Source: Cannabis sativa (Eukaryota; Streptophyta; Magnoliopsida; Rosales; Cannabaceae). From it: a DNA stretch of 64,000 bases. The stretch is from positions 806,001 to 870,000 of the forward strand of contig NW_026870037.1 in assembly GCF_029168945.1 (NCBI RefSeq). Reading direction: 5' to 3'. The notes beneath the pieces were generated by a model. It searched no databases, was not told the DNA's origin, and was given only the letters and a program-made list of their open reading frames with translations. A program made the position numbers and the translations under genes. Within the stretch, counting starts at the first letter, position 1; the number at the start of each line of letters is the position of its first letter. Below, piece by piece: positions 48,537 through 59,942 of the stretch.

Positions 48537-50639
48537 TCAAACGCCTGGAACGATGGGAGTAGTCTCATCAGGAGCAGCCTCGTCTGCAATCTTGCTCACG
48601 ACTTCATTCTCGACCTCTTCAGCCTGTACTCCCTCGGTTTCATCAAGAAGGTTACCCTGAGTCTGGGTAGGAGACATCGCGCGAAAAGCTTCAGCCATTT
48701 CCGCAGCTTCGGCTCCAAGCAGCGAGAAGTCGAAGTCAGGGACCTTGGAAAGAGTAGTGTAAATATAGTCAGACACAGCCTGATCGTACTGTTTCTTCCC
48801 ACTCTCTTTTTCAGCCTCCAAGTCGCGAGCCATCTCAGCGTTCGTGTCCTGCGACTTCTTGAGCTCGAGCTCCACCTGTTCTTTTGCCCTGTTGACTTCC
48901 TCGAGCTCCTTCTCCTTGGCCTTGTTAAGCTCCTCCATCCTCGCCACCTCCTGCTTCAGCTTCTTTATGCTCTCTTGAAAATGGACGTTCTGCCTCTTCA
49001 GCGAATCAGTTTCCTTAGAAGGAGTAGCCGCGGCTTTCATAAACAAAGCCATGGATTGCACGGCCAGTTCAGTAGATCGAGAAGCAAGATCCTCGTATGG
49101 AATCTCAGCCAGTAATTTTTCCTGCATGGCCAGAAAATCGCGAGCACGAACAGGAGAGTCGATGACGACTTTCTTCCCTTTGTCCTGAGTAGTCTTAGCC
49201 AACTTCTTGGAGGAATCTGCAGCAAGCGAAGTCATCACATCGCTCTTCCTCTTCTGGGCAACGACCGGCGAAGTCGCTGGTGTTCCACCCTTTTGCTTGA
49301 TCTTCAGGACAGGGGCAGACTTCAAGAAAGTCATGTCTACAAACACAAGGAACAGATAAGTAAAAATCACAATCCTACCCATCAATTTATAGCAAAAGGA
49401 CGAGTTACCTGAAGTTTGTCGAGGAGTTTGCTTAGAAAGACGTTTATCTATCCGCTCCTGCTGTTTCTCAGAAGGTTCTTTATATACTGGCTCCCGTTGA
49501 AGACTCGCGTTCTCAGGGATCAGTTTATGTTCTCGCAATTTGGCAGTCGTACACAGCAATCGCCAGTCGCGATCTTGTACCGGAAGACTCCCAAGAATTT
49601 CAGCTACCCCCTTCTTATTCGCGTCAAGCGTTGGTCGAGCTGGTCTATCTGCGATGACAACAAAGAAAAACGAGTTAGCAAAAGATCTCGAAAAGCAAAG
49701 TAACAGATTTTATCTAAGTCAACAAAAATGCGACATACTGGGTCTTCGATTAAAGTCAGTCCTGATCCCAGGAACCTTAAAAATATAAAACCATTTCGAC
49801 TTCCAATCGCCCATGTTCGAGACCATCCCCTCAATACCGTTTATTTCAGAAGTCGCCCATTTACTAAAGCAAAAGAAGCCATTATGAAGACCCACGCTCT
49901 TTATGTCATAGAAGTAACTAAACTCCTCTACTGACGGAGCCCTATGGGCGTATTCCATGTACATCGCATAGAATGCTAGAACAGTGCGATAACTGTTGGG
50001 TGTCAGCTGAAAAGGCGATACGTCGTAACGTCTGAGAATCGCTGCGACGAAAGGATGAAACGGGACCGATACACCACATCGAAGAATGGGTATTGAGATG
50101 ACCACGTCCTCCGTAGGGATGATCGCAGGGTTGGTGAACGGAAGATGCGCTCTCTGAGAGGGTTTGGGACTTTGAAACGCGAGTCGCAGCAAATTCAACC
50201 TCACAAAGGTAGTGAAGTCAGATTTGACGACTCTCGAGACTAGGTCTTCGCATGAGAAAGGTTTGTTCAATTGGGAGTCATCGACTGAGTCCGTCCCACT
50301 CCCTTCCGCTTCCTCTTCTTCCTCACCTGATTCGCGGACCGGAGTAGTCCATTCCTCCTCCACCTCCTCGACCTCGATGTCGGGAGCGTGTCTCGTATGG
50401 ATGAGGTAGTCGCGTGCTGACACTGTGGATTCGCTATCCCGGATATCGATTGTCCCAGGTTCAGCGAGCTCCTGTACCATCCTCTCGATGTCTACAGAAG
50501 ACATCGGACCTAACTCTATCTCCGCAGCCTCCATTTCGGAGATGTCCGTAGGGAGAAAACTGTCTCTCTCTTGTGACGACTCCCCGTCAAAAGCGCGACC
50601 TCCTGAGCCGAGCTGCTGGCTGTCCGATAGATCGCTCAT
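48537..50639 (-). CDS. T antisense gene: three-exon, 646-residue Transposase_28-like/coiled-coil protein
   Basis: ATG at 50639 directly follows a CAG acceptor. Exons 50639-49739, 49648-49409 and 49336-48537; introns 49738-49649 (90 bp, GTATGT...GCAG) and 49408-49337 (72 bp, GTAACT...GTAG). Joined, they give 1941 nt with no internal stop. The 72-bp intron is in frame and open, so retention would add 24 residues. Residues 1-135 are acidic (EEVEEEW, ESGEEEEEAEG); 178-301 are the 'putative gypsy type transposon'-like core (FVAAILRRYDVSPFQLTPNS, PSVEEFSYFYDI, WKSKWFYIF); 491-568 are a strong coiled coil (EELNKAKEKELEEVNRAKEQ). The core is similar in layout to the X1/X2 antisense proteins. Antisense additional ORFs are known in Tat elements; their function is not. 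No lesion is visible. The splice model is mine from consensus and frame. Confidence 0.75.
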
Positions 50640-51887
50640 CTGAAAGATAGAAGATCTTTTCAGCGTGATGGATGTGTGAAAAAATAAAAGTAAGTGATCT
50701 CACCCGCAGTAGAGTACAAAAGTCGCATTCGACAAGAAAGTCAGGCGAACACTGACCCTCCTATCAGCATGCGAGAAGAAATGTAACTATCTTTGGGCGA
50801 GTAGTTCACGCATCCTTGGTTGCGCGGTATACCTCCAGAAACGGCTAGGCGTATCACAGTGACTCAAGAAGTATGCATTTTCGAGCATAACCCTGAAGTT
50901 ACTGCGAGACGCCCACCGTTTCGAGACAACCTACCAACCAAAGAGTACGATCATTCGAGTATTAACGCACGTCAACAAATGGCTGGGTGTATCTCAGTAT
51001 CTCAAGGGACATATATCCGCATATATAGCCATTAGAATACTGTGACACACCCACCATTTGGAATGGCAATTAATGCTCTCACCACTCAGCCCGCGACAAT
51101 GTAAAGATTCTAAAAAGTCTAGTCAACAGTTAAAGCGGAAATAAGTCTTGGAAAGATGCGATTATTCAAGCTGTTCAACCGAATACCCGCGAACATTCAA
51201 GTTGTTCATCCGAATGTCCGCGAGCATTCGAGGCGTGGATTAGTGCCTATGAATTGTATACGGTTATGTCAGTTTACAGGTCCTACACTATGAATGTTGC
51301 CCAGTTTTATGAACCCAGAACACATAAATACCCACTAGCATACACTCCTAAAAGTTTTCAAAAACATCCTAATCCAGAAAACAAAGCACATTATCTCCAA
51401 AAACAGAAAGCGAAAATGCAGTGATTTAGAAGCTAACCTTTAGTTTTGATCCCTGCGGTAATTCTCGATCACTTCTGAGGATGAAAGTGTTGTGGAAAAT
51501 GGCAGAAAATCTAGGAGTGGATTTTGTCTGAAGTATATGCACTGGAGGGAAGTTAGGAGAAAAGAGGGAAAAATGGGAAATTTGATTCGTATCAAAGCGT
51601 TTAAATACCCATATCCCTTATTAATTGGGATCGTGACACGTGGCAGTCGGAATGCCTAAGGTCGCCCAATCTAACGGCCAGTTATGGCCACGCCTACACG
51701 AAAACCGAAGGGTTTTTGTGACGTGGCATCCTAGAGATAATGAAAATTAATCATTACAGCCGTCATTTTTCGAAACCCTCGATGGGACAACCAAAAGGTC
51801 ACCTCCTCGTGACAACCTTTCACCTGTCTCTCGAGCAATAGTTTCCCTCAGTGACCGCACTAGTCACATCGCGAAACTAGGGGCATG
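50640..51887 (-). promoter_or_regulatory. Promoter, 5' leader and 5'UTR intron of the T antisense gene; polypurine tract of T
   Basis: On the minus strand: TATA-like TATTTAAA at about 51607-51600, a leader, then a donor AAG|GTTAGC at 51437 and an acceptor TTTCAG at 50640 immediately before the ATG, giving a 798-bp 5'UTR intron. The same layout (TATA, leader, long intron ending at or near the ATG) is seen in X1 and X2. The plus-strand polypurine tract (ACTAGGGGCATG) ends the region at 51887, next to the 3' LTR. Short open frames here are incidental. Confidence 0.6.
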
Positions 51888-52758
51888 TGTTATAGTGAGA
51901 TTTCTCTCACCTAGAAACTCGAGACCAGACTCCTCCTTAAAAGGACACGTGTATTCAGATTCCCAATGAAAGCTGAAATGTCCGTGAGAGACCTCTCGAA
52001 GTTTAGACCTCGCCCAGGATAAAACCAGCGAGCATATTGCGGGTGTGACCTAATTCACACCGCATAACCATAATCCTCATCATGCAGGGTAGACCCAACT
52101 CGCATATGTCAGAACATGTGCGAGTGCCCCCCTCTATACCTCCGCGACGAGTATGGAGACCGATGCCCTATGAGGTAGTTTTGGTCTCAGCGACCCAACA
52201 GCCCTAACAGACCAGTATAAGTTCGCATGTCCAGATGTTACCAGTTTCAATATGCGACGTCTATAACGGGCGATTGCTTAAGGACGCAGGCGTTCCAAAC
52301 GTATGTGCGATCCTACGAGCTCAACAGACGGAACATGAACGGTCAACTCGCAGATGCGAAAGACGCATACGTTGATGAATTCAGTAACTGTCATACATTT
52401 ATTAATGTTAACGTTGTTTGAGTTTAGTCATTGCAATTCAATGTGTAAATAATGGATTAACAATAAATGTGATCCTCTTGTAACCGATTGGGCACCTGCT
52501 TTGTATATAAAGGGGTGATCCACCGTGAAAATGGACCTACGAAACCCTTGCTACAGTGGACTAAGCAGAACGAAATCTGACTGAACCACTATAATTCACC
52601 GTCTCATCTATTTTTCCAGCTTTGTTGTTTACTCTCGCATTCCTAATTCGAGTACTCGCCATTCTAGGTCGAATATTCGCATTTGTCATCTCTCAAATAA
52701 TTCTCTCTTTTTCCAGTTAAATTGTACTTTTTGGTGTTGCGAAATATCAGTAACAACA
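51888..52758 (+). repeat. 3' LTR of T
   Basis: 871 bp, three substitutions from the 5' LTR and no indels. TATA box at about 52504-52512. Followed by the target duplication GCTTC at 52759-52763. Confidence 0.97.
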
Positions 52759-52763
52759 GCTTC

Positions 52764-53257
52764 TTCCAGCGCCCCTTCGAACACTATTGACTTAGTGAGG
52801 GGAGGAGGTACTTCTTGAGGAAGCTGAAGAAGGTGAAGAAGAGTAAGGGGCTCTTCCTGAGGAAGTTGAAGAAGGTGAAGAAGAGCAAGAGGTTGCTCTT
52901 GTGCGCAAACGCAAAGGCAAGATGGTAGCTGAGGAGTCTTCTAAACACCAGCGGAGGGTGGACACTCCGGCCCCGAGTCATGACTCCGGGATACCCCCCA
53001 AGGCAGAGGAATATACAGGGCCTCATGGCATCGTGCTGACTCTGGTCCCCGGATATGAGGAGAGGCAAGAGCTTCGGATAGCCAAGTATAATTATGCCCT
53101 TGACGAGTACACCAGGGGGCTCGCTGAGGTGGAGGCCTTGAGGAGGGTTTTGCGAGAGGAGTTGCAAAACTCTCTTAACGAGGAGAACTTCCGGAATCCG
53201 TGGGACCTGAACATGGACCCCCTGACGGACTGGTTCAACCGTTTCCTCGGGCCCACC
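52764..53257 (+). pseudogene. X2 antisense gene, 3' part, between T and the Athila
   Basis: Resumes the exon broken at 41147. It encodes SSAPSNTIDLV, then a Glu/Gly-rich repeat, an RKRKGK basic stretch and a conserved C-terminal part (LRIAKYNYALDEYT, EVEALRRVLREELQ, DPLTDWFNRFLG). A one-base shift near 52796 and a TAA near 52841 break the frame; from 52901 it is open to the Athila junction. X1 has the equivalent segment up to DEYS. The coding sequence presumably continued past 53257 before the Athila inserted. Confidence 0.7.
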
Positions 53258-54507
53258 TGTTAGGCTATTTTTAGCCTATGTTTTGGATCTAATTTATGTG
53301 TGTTTTTCGCTGTGTTGGGACGGAATTACGCTTGTTTTCTATGTTTTCAAGTTCTTTGGAATAAAAGAGGTCTCGGGTGCAGAAATTCGATAAAAGACGT
53401 GCTGAGCCGAAGAAAACACAATTTTTGAGTAATTGTGCATATCTGGCCGCGGCTAAACACAACTTGGCCGCGGCTAGATTTCGAAGTTTTACAAGGCTAC
53501 AGTCGCCGCGGTGATGAAGTGTCTCGCCGCGGCCATTTAAGAGATACAGAGAGCACCCTATTTTGCCATTATCTCGCTGCGGCGAGAGGAAGCTTGGCCG
53601 CGGCGAGATCCCGTACGGACCAGGGGCATTTTCATCCATCGAACCCTAAATTTTAGTTATAAATAGAAAACTGCGATTGGAAGTCAGGGAGAGCGATCAG
53701 AAACCCTAAAATACAGCTGAGAGCGGCAGGAAGAGCACAGAGATTGAAGTGAAGATCCAGAATTCATCCACCAACAGTTCTTTTCTTTATTCCTCTTTAA
53801 TTTATTTATGTTGAATATTGCTATAGGAATGGTTATGGATTTGTTTCTGAACTAAATTTCCCATTTAGGGAGGATGATGATTGTTGTTTAATGTTTTGCC
53901 TAGTTAATGTTTAATTACCATTCCTCAATTCTTGTGTGTGAAATTATCTTAATTTGTTCTTAATTTCATGTTTAAGATTGATCACCTTGCGCATGCTCTA
54001 TGATCTCAATTCGAAATCTGAAAAGTGAGAATTGAGAATGCTAAAATTAAGATAATCGATGTTCTATGTGAAACGAAAGTATTTGCATGACTTATGTGAC
54101 GAGTAGATTATTACTTAATGCTGATTTCATGTTAGTTTAATTAAGGAATTAATTAGATAACATGTGATTTAGAATCTAGAAGATCTGAAAGGAGCTAGGT
54201 TATTTCATCATCTGTCATTCCCTCCAAGAATAGGATAGTAATTAAGCATTAACGATTTGGGTAAACAACAACAGGATTCTCCTCCCTATTATCTCATCTT
54301 GCTCAACTTTCAATTGTGTTATTAAGTTTTCTGAATTTCTTTCATATTTTACTGTTTTTAAATCATAATTGCTTTCGATTTGCCGAATAGAATCATAAGT
54401 ATAATTTAGTGGTATTTAATCCAATTCCCTGAGGGATCGACCTCACCTGTGTGAGATTTACTACTTGATTGCGTATACTTGCGTAGCGTTTATAAAATAT
54501 AGCAACA
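53258..54507 (+). repeat. 5' LTR of the Athila
   Basis: 1250 bp from TGTTAGGC to AGCAACA. TATA box TATAAATA at about 53658-53665. A GC-rich block at 53444-53610 holds at least six GCCGCGGC-type words in an otherwise AT-rich LTR. Confidence 0.93.
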
Positions 54508-54513
54508 AGTTTT

Positions 54514-54531
54514 TGGCGCCGTTGCCGGGGA
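54514..54531 (+). other. Primer binding site of the Athila (Asp tRNA type)
   Basis: TGGCGCCGTTGCCGGGGA, six bases inside the LTR. This is the usual Athila site, complementary to the 3' end of plant tRNA-Asp. Confidence 0.88.
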
Positions 54532-54654
54532 ATTGTTAAAGATTAATATTACATAAAATTATACTAACTTCTACTTTGGTATATTTTCTCTTGCTGATTT
54601 TTCTAACCTTTTTCTTGCAATATTTTCTTGATCTATTTCAGGAATCCTAAGTGC

Positions 54655-57552
54655 ATGCGCCGTCAAGGACAAGCAGTCATATTACCAGTTGATCCTGAAA
54701 TCGAGAAAACTTGCAGGAGGAATCGAAAGAACAAGAGGCAAGAAAGAGTTTCAGCAACTGCTGAAACATCAGAAATCATGGCTGCCAATGTGAACAATAA
54801 TGCTGGAAACAATGGGGGTAATAACGGTAATAATGGAGGTGCCGTGGAAGACCAAGCTAATGGCCGTAGCTTGAGAGATTACATTCTCCCTACTCTGACG
54901 GGGGTGCAGTCATGTATCAGGCCACCGGCAGTGGATGCAAACAACTTCGAGATTAAACCTGGCATCCTTCAAATGGTGCAGTCTTCAGTTCAGTTTGGTG
55001 GCCTCCCTTCTGAAGATCCTAATCTGCATCTCTCTAACTTCATGGAACTTTGTGAAACTTTTAAGGTTAATGGAGTTAGCGATGATGTCATTCGACTGAG
55101 ATTGTTTCCATTCTCGCTCAGAGAACGAGCCAAGAGTTGGTTGAATTCCTTGCCACCCAATTCTATTGCCACCTGGAATGATCTGGCAACAAAATTCTTG
55201 TCAAAGTTCTTTCCTCCAGCCAAGTCTGCAAAGCTGAGAGGAGAAATCAATAATTTCTGCCAACAAGATAATGAATCTCTCCATGAGGCTTGGGAGAGGT
55301 TTAAAGATCTGATCAGGAGGTGTCCTCATCATGGTATAGAGAAGTGGATGCTGGTTCACAACTTCTACAACGGGCTGGTTGGTAATACTAGAACTCTAAT
55401 AGATGCAGCAGCGGGCGGAGCTTTTATGAGAAAGAGTGCTAATGAGGCGTATGATCTATTGGAGGAGATGGCTCTAAACAATCAGCAGTGGCCAACTGAA
55501 AGGAGTCAATCTAAGAAGGTAGCTGGTGTGTTAGAAGTTGATGCCATCACAAAGTTAACAGCTCAGGTTGAGGCATTGACAAAAATAATTGCAGGGCAAG
55601 CTAAACAAGCCCAAATTGTTTGTGAGTTATGTGGAGGAAGTCATCACTTTTCGGAGTGTCAAGCAGATGTGGATGATTTGCCAATGGATGAAGCTAAAGC
55701 CATTGGGAATTTTTCACAGAACAACAACAACAACAATTATGGGTTCAACCAGGGTAACAACCGAAGAAATAGTGGGTTCTATCAGCAAAGAAATCAGAAC
55801 CAACAGTTTAATCAGCAACAAGCCTCTGGTGGAAATTCTAGTTTGCAAAAAGATTTACTGCTCCAGTTTATGACTGAAACTAGATCTTCAATTAAAGACC
55901 TGCAGACTCAGATGGGCCAGTTAGCAACTCAGGTAGCAACCCGCCCTCAAGGAAATTTGCCTAGCACAACTGAAGTCAATCCCAAAGAAAACTGCAAACC
56001 AATTACCCTGAGAAGCGGTAAGAAATATGATGGGCTTGAGTTACCACAACCAGTTGAGGTAGATGAAGAAATAAATGCTCAACCAGTGCAAACACCAACA
56101 CCAACAGCAGAGAAGGCTACTGAAAGCTCAGCACTACCGCAACAGTCTCCACCTATTAGCATTGATCATCATGTGAAAATACCCTATCCTCAGAGGCTCA
56201 GAAAGTCAAGCTTAGACAAGCAGTTCACCAAGTTTCTAGAAGTCTTCAAAAGACTTCACATTAACATTCCTTTTGCTGAAGCTCTAGAGCAGATGCCAAG
56301 TTATGTGAAGTTTATGAAGGAAATTTTGTCAAAGAAGAGGAAGATGGAAGATTATGAGACAGTGGCTCTAACTGAAGAGTGTAGCGCTATTCTACAGAAG
56401 AAACTCCCTCCAAAACTCAGAGATCCAGGGAGCTTCACTATTCCTTGTACTATTGGAAAAATTGAAGGAATAAATGCACTATGTGATTTGGGAGCCAGTA
56501 TAAACTTAATGCCTTTGTCAGTGTTTAAAAGACTACAGCTGGGTGAAGCAAAGCCAACTACTGTAACTCTTCAATTGGCGGATCGATCACTAGCTCATCC
56601 TAGAGGAGTCATTGAGGATGTGTTAGTAAAAGTTGACAAGTTCATCTTTCCAGCTGACTTCATTGTTCTGGATATGGAAGAAGACAGCAATGTTCCTATC
56701 ATCCTGGGGAGACCTTTCTTGGCAACAGGGAAAGCACTAATTGATGTTCAGAAAGGAGAGTTAAAGCTGAGGGTACAAGGAGATGAAGTTGTATTTAATG
56801 TGCTCAAAGCAATGACCTACCCTACAGCTAGTGACAACTGTTTTGCAATTGATGTGAAGGACCAGTTGGTGGAGACAAAGACGCATGCTGAAGACCCTCT
56901 TAATCTGACTTTGGTACAAGAGGAGGTGGTGGAACAAGATGGTAAGGAAGCTTATGAGTATGCTTTGTGGCTTGACTCTTATGGACCGCTGAATAGAAAA
57001 TACTATGAAGAGTTAGGTGTCATACCAACAAAGCCTACCCCATCTACTGAAAAGCCTCCTCAACTAGAGTTAAAAGTCCTACCAGAGCATCTCAGGTATG
57101 AATATTTGGGAGAAAATAAGACACTTCCTGTTATTGTGGCATCTTCCCTATCTTCTGTAGAGACAAACAAGCTATTACGGGTTCTAAGGAAGCATACAAA
57201 AGCCATTGGATGGACTTTAGCAGATATTAAAGGGATCAGCCCTTCAACTGTAATGCACAGAATCTTAATGGAGGAAGGAGTGAAGCCTACCATTGATGCT
57301 CAAAGAAGATTAAATCCACCAATGAAGGAGGTTGTCAGAAAAGAGGTCTTAAAGTGGTTAGATGTCGGGGTAGCGTATCCTATTTCAGATAGTAAATGGG
57401 TAAGTCCAGTCCAAGTTGTTCCAAAGAAAGGAGGGATGACGGTGGTGAAGAATGAAAAGAATGAACTCATCCTAACCAGAACTGTCACCGGAAACTCAAC
57501 AAGGCCACAAGAAAAGATCACTTTCCACTCCCATTCATTGATCAGATGTTAG
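54655..57552 (+). CDS. gag-pol: Athila gag-protease and start of RT, ending at a frameshift
   Basis: First ATG at 54655 (the frame is open a little upstream, through TTTCAGGAATCC). Numbering from this Met: a basic start, an Asn/Gly-rich stretch, a gag domain about 95-240 ([40 protein letters not shown]), zinc knuckle C-x2-C-x4-H-x4-C at 323, an Asn/Gln-rich linker about 360-400, protease CDLGAS with Asp 611, and the RT N-terminal part ([15 protein letters not shown]). The frame then breaks at about 57490: comparison with T and with other gypsy RTs indicates a deletion of roughly 25 nt that removed the strand carrying the first part of the RT core. What follows the break is out-of-frame. Confidence 0.85.
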   Translation: MRRQGQAVILPVDPEIEKTCRRNRKNKRQERVSATAETSEIMAANVNNNAGNNGGNNGNNGGAVEDQANGRSLRDYILPTLTGVQSCIRPPAVDANNFEIKPGILQMVQSSVQFGGLPSEDPNLHLSNFMELCETFKVNGVSDDVIRLRLFPFSLRERAKSWLNSLPPNSIATWNDLATKFLSKFFPPAKSAKLRGEINNFCQQDNESLHEAWERFKDLIRRCPHHGIEKWMLVHNFYNGLVGNTRTLIDAAAGGAFMRKSANEAYDLLEEMALNNQQWPTERSQSKKVAGVLEVDAITKLTAQVEALTKIIAGQAKQAQIVCELCGGSHHFSECQADVDDLPMDEAKAIGNFSQNNNNNNYGFNQGNNRRNSGFYQQRNQNQQFNQQQASGGNSSLQKDLLLQFMTETRSSIKDLQTQMGQLATQVATRPQGNLPSTTEVNPKENCKPITLRSGKKYDGLELPQPVEVDEEINAQPVQTPTPTAEKATESSALPQQSPPISIDHHVKIPYPQRLRKSSLDKQFTKFLEVFKRLHINIPFAEALEQMPSYVKFMKEILSKKRKMEDYETVALTEECSAILQKKLPPKLRDPGSFTIPCTIGKIEGINALCDLGASINLMPLSVFKRLQLGEAKPTTVTLQLADRSLAHPRGVIEDVLVKVDKFIFPADFIVLDMEEDSNVPIILGRPFLATGKALIDVQKGELKLRVQGDEVVFNVLKAMTYPTASDNCFAIDVKDQLVETKTHAEDPLNLTLVQEEVVEQDGKEAYEYALWLDSYGPLNRKYYEELGVIPTKPTPSTEKPPQLELKVLPEHLRYEYLGENKTLPVIVASSLSSVETNKLLRVLRKHTKAIGWTLADIKGISPSTVMHRILMEEGVKPTIDAQRRLNPPMKEVVRKEVLKWLDVGVAYPISDSKWVSPVQVVPKKGGMTVVKNEKNELILTRTVTGNSTRPQEKITFHSHSLIRC

Positions 57553-59942
57553 ACAAGTTGGCAGGTCAAGAGTACTATTGTTTCCTTGATGGGTACTCAG
57601 GGTATCACCAAATAGCTATAGCACCGGAGGATCAAGAGAAAACAACATTCACATGTCCATATGGTACTTTTGCTTTTCGACGAATGCCATTTGGGCTGTG
57701 TAATGCTCCAGCAACATTTCAGAGGTGTATAATGGCCATATTTTCAGATTTAATAGAAAAGTGCATCGAGGTGTTCATGGATGATTTTTCAGTGTTTGGT
57801 TCATCGTTTGACCAATGTTTAAGCAACTTGGAATTGGTTTTAACAAGGTGTGAAGACTCTAATTTGGTGTTAAACTGGGAAAAGTGCCATTTCATGGTTA
57901 CAGAAGGAATAGTGCTGGGACACAAAATCTCGAAAGAAGGTATTGAGGTTGACAGAGCCAAAGTATCTACAATTGAGAACTTGCCTCCTCTAGTTTCAGT
58001 TAAGGGAGTTCGAAGCTTCTTGGGTCATGCCGGGTTCTATAAAAGATTTATCAAAGACTTCTCCAAAGTTGCCAAACCGCTATCCAATCTTCTCGCTAGT
58101 GGAGTACCTTTTGAATTTGGGAAAGATTGTCTTGAAGCATTCCAGATTCTCAAGGATAAGTTAATCTCAGCACCGATTGTGACTACACCAAACTGGGAAT
58201 TACCTTTTGAAATCATGTGCGATGCAAGTGATTATGCGATTAGAGCAGTTTTGGGACAACGGGTTGACAAGGTATTCAGAACTATTTATTATGCAAGCAA
58301 AACCTTGAATGATGCCCAACTGAACTACGCTACTACAGAAAAAGAGATGATGGCTATAGTGTTTGCATGTGACAAATTTCGACCCTACTTGATTGGCAAT
58401 AAAGTGATAGTGTATACAGATCACTCAGCAATCAAATACTTGATGACTAAGAAGGATGCCAAACCAAGACTAATTAGATGGGTTCTTCTTTTGCAAGAAT
58501 TTGATCTAGACATAAAAGATAAGAAGGGTACTGAGAATCTGGTGGCATATCACTTGTCAAGATTAGAGCTGGAAGAAAGTCAGAATACGAAAGAGGTACA
58601 AATAAATGAACAGTTTCCCAATGAACAACTCTTCGGTGTGAGGGAAAGCCTAATGGTACCATGGTATGCTGATTATGTTAACTACTTGGCTGCCAATATC
58701 ACTCCTCCTGAGCTATCTCGCCAACAACTAAAGAAATTCTTTTCTGAGGTGAAACATTACTACTGGGAAGAGCCAATCCTCTACAAGCACTGTGCAGATC
58801 AGATAATAAGAAGATGCGTGCCTGAAGAGGAGATGTTCTCTATTCTTAATCACTGTCATGCTCTACCATGTGGGGGACACTTCAGTGGAACTAGAACAGC
58901 TGCCAAGGTGTTGCAAAGTGGATTCTTTTGACCAACACTCTTCAAAGATGCTAGTACTTTTGTGAAGGCATGTGATCGTTGTCAGCGTACAAGAAACATC
59001 TCAAGGAGAAACGAAATGCCTTTGACAGGAATCCTGGAAGTAGAGTAATTTGATGTATGGGGGATAGACTTTATGGGTCCTTTTCCTTCATCATTTAGCA
59101 ATCTATACATTTTACTAGCTGTGGATTACGTATCAAAATGGGTAGAAGCTGCAGCAACACCAGCTAATGATGGAAAAACAGTTCTTCGGTTCCTTCAGAA
59201 GAATATATTCACGCGGTTTGGTACTCCCCGAGCGATCATAAGCGATGAAGGGAATCACTTCTGCAATAAACAGTTTGAAGCTCTTCTTTCAAAATATGGT
59301 GTTCGTCATAGGACTGCCCTCCCATATCATCCGCAAAGCAATGGCCAAGCTGAGATTTCTAACCGGGAAATAAAGACGATTCTGGAGAAAACGGTGCAGA
59401 GATCAAGGAAAGATTGGTCAAGAAAGTTGGATGACGTATTGTGGGCTTATAGAACAGCGTTCAAAACGCCAATTGGGATGTCACCATATCGGTTGGTGTT
59501 TGGAAAGGCGTGTCATTTACCGGTGGAGTTAGAACACAAAGCTTATTGGGCAATGAAAACTCTGAACATGGACTTAAAGGCTGCTGGGCAGAAAAGACTA
59601 CTACAGTTGGATGAATTGGAAGAATTTCGAAACGAAGCTTATGAGAACGCTAAGATTTACAAGGAAAGAACTAAGAGGTGGCATGACCGAAATTTAGTCA
59701 GAAAGGAGTTTCAACCTGGGCAACAAGTTCTGCTCTTCAACTCAAGACTAAAGTTGTTTCCTGGTAAATTAAAGTCAAGGTGGTCAGGGCCATTTACAGT
59801 GATCAAGGTGTTTCCCTATGGAGCGGTGGAACTAAAAGGTGAAGGTCCTAATACTTTCAAAGTGAATGGGCAGCGATTAAAGCTCTACTTGGGAGGTCAA
59901 TTTGATCAAACCAAGTCCGCCATGATTCTGGCGCCACTATGA
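57546..59942 (+). pseudogene. pol: Athila RT, RNase H and integrase, with two nonsense codons
   Basis: Continues pol in a new frame from the deletion: RT ([23 protein letters not shown] at 57774), RNase H ([23 protein letters not shown]). The last RNase H motif reads VAYHLSRL, with Tyr where gypsy elements have the catalytic Asp. Integrase follows: zinc finger about 58850-58990, core Asp in GIDFMGPF, Asp in ISDEGNHF, Glu in NGQAEIS with the normal spacing of 35, then a C-terminal domain ending 59942. Stops interrupt it at 58929-58931 (TGA in place of Trp) and 59046-59048 (TAA). Both stops are in the same frame as the flanking sequence, so they are point changes. Confidence 0.85.

Larger units (their letters stand above)
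41148..52758 (+). mobile_element. T: young, nearly complete Tat-lineage gypsy element, 11.6 kb
   Basis: Two 871-bp LTRs differing at three positions, TG...CA ends, target duplication GCTTC, primer site, gag, pol with two RNase H domains, an antisense spliced gene, and a polypurine tract just before the 3' LTR. The domain order gag-PR-RT-RNaseH-aRNaseH-INT and the antisense gene are Tat hallmarks. The only clear defects are a frame change inside gag and possibly a one-residue loss in integrase. Confidence 0.97.
35935..53257 (-). mobile_element. X2: 3' end of a Tat-like element, carrying three insertions
   Basis: Reverse-oriented relative to X1. The 3' LTR is 35935-38570 (with solo LTR A4 inside), the polypurine tract complement is at 38571-38584, and then the antisense gene runs on the plus strand. 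Element T (41148-52758) and the Athila (from 53258) interrupt it. The pol part would lie beyond the Athila, outside the window. Confidence 0.8.
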
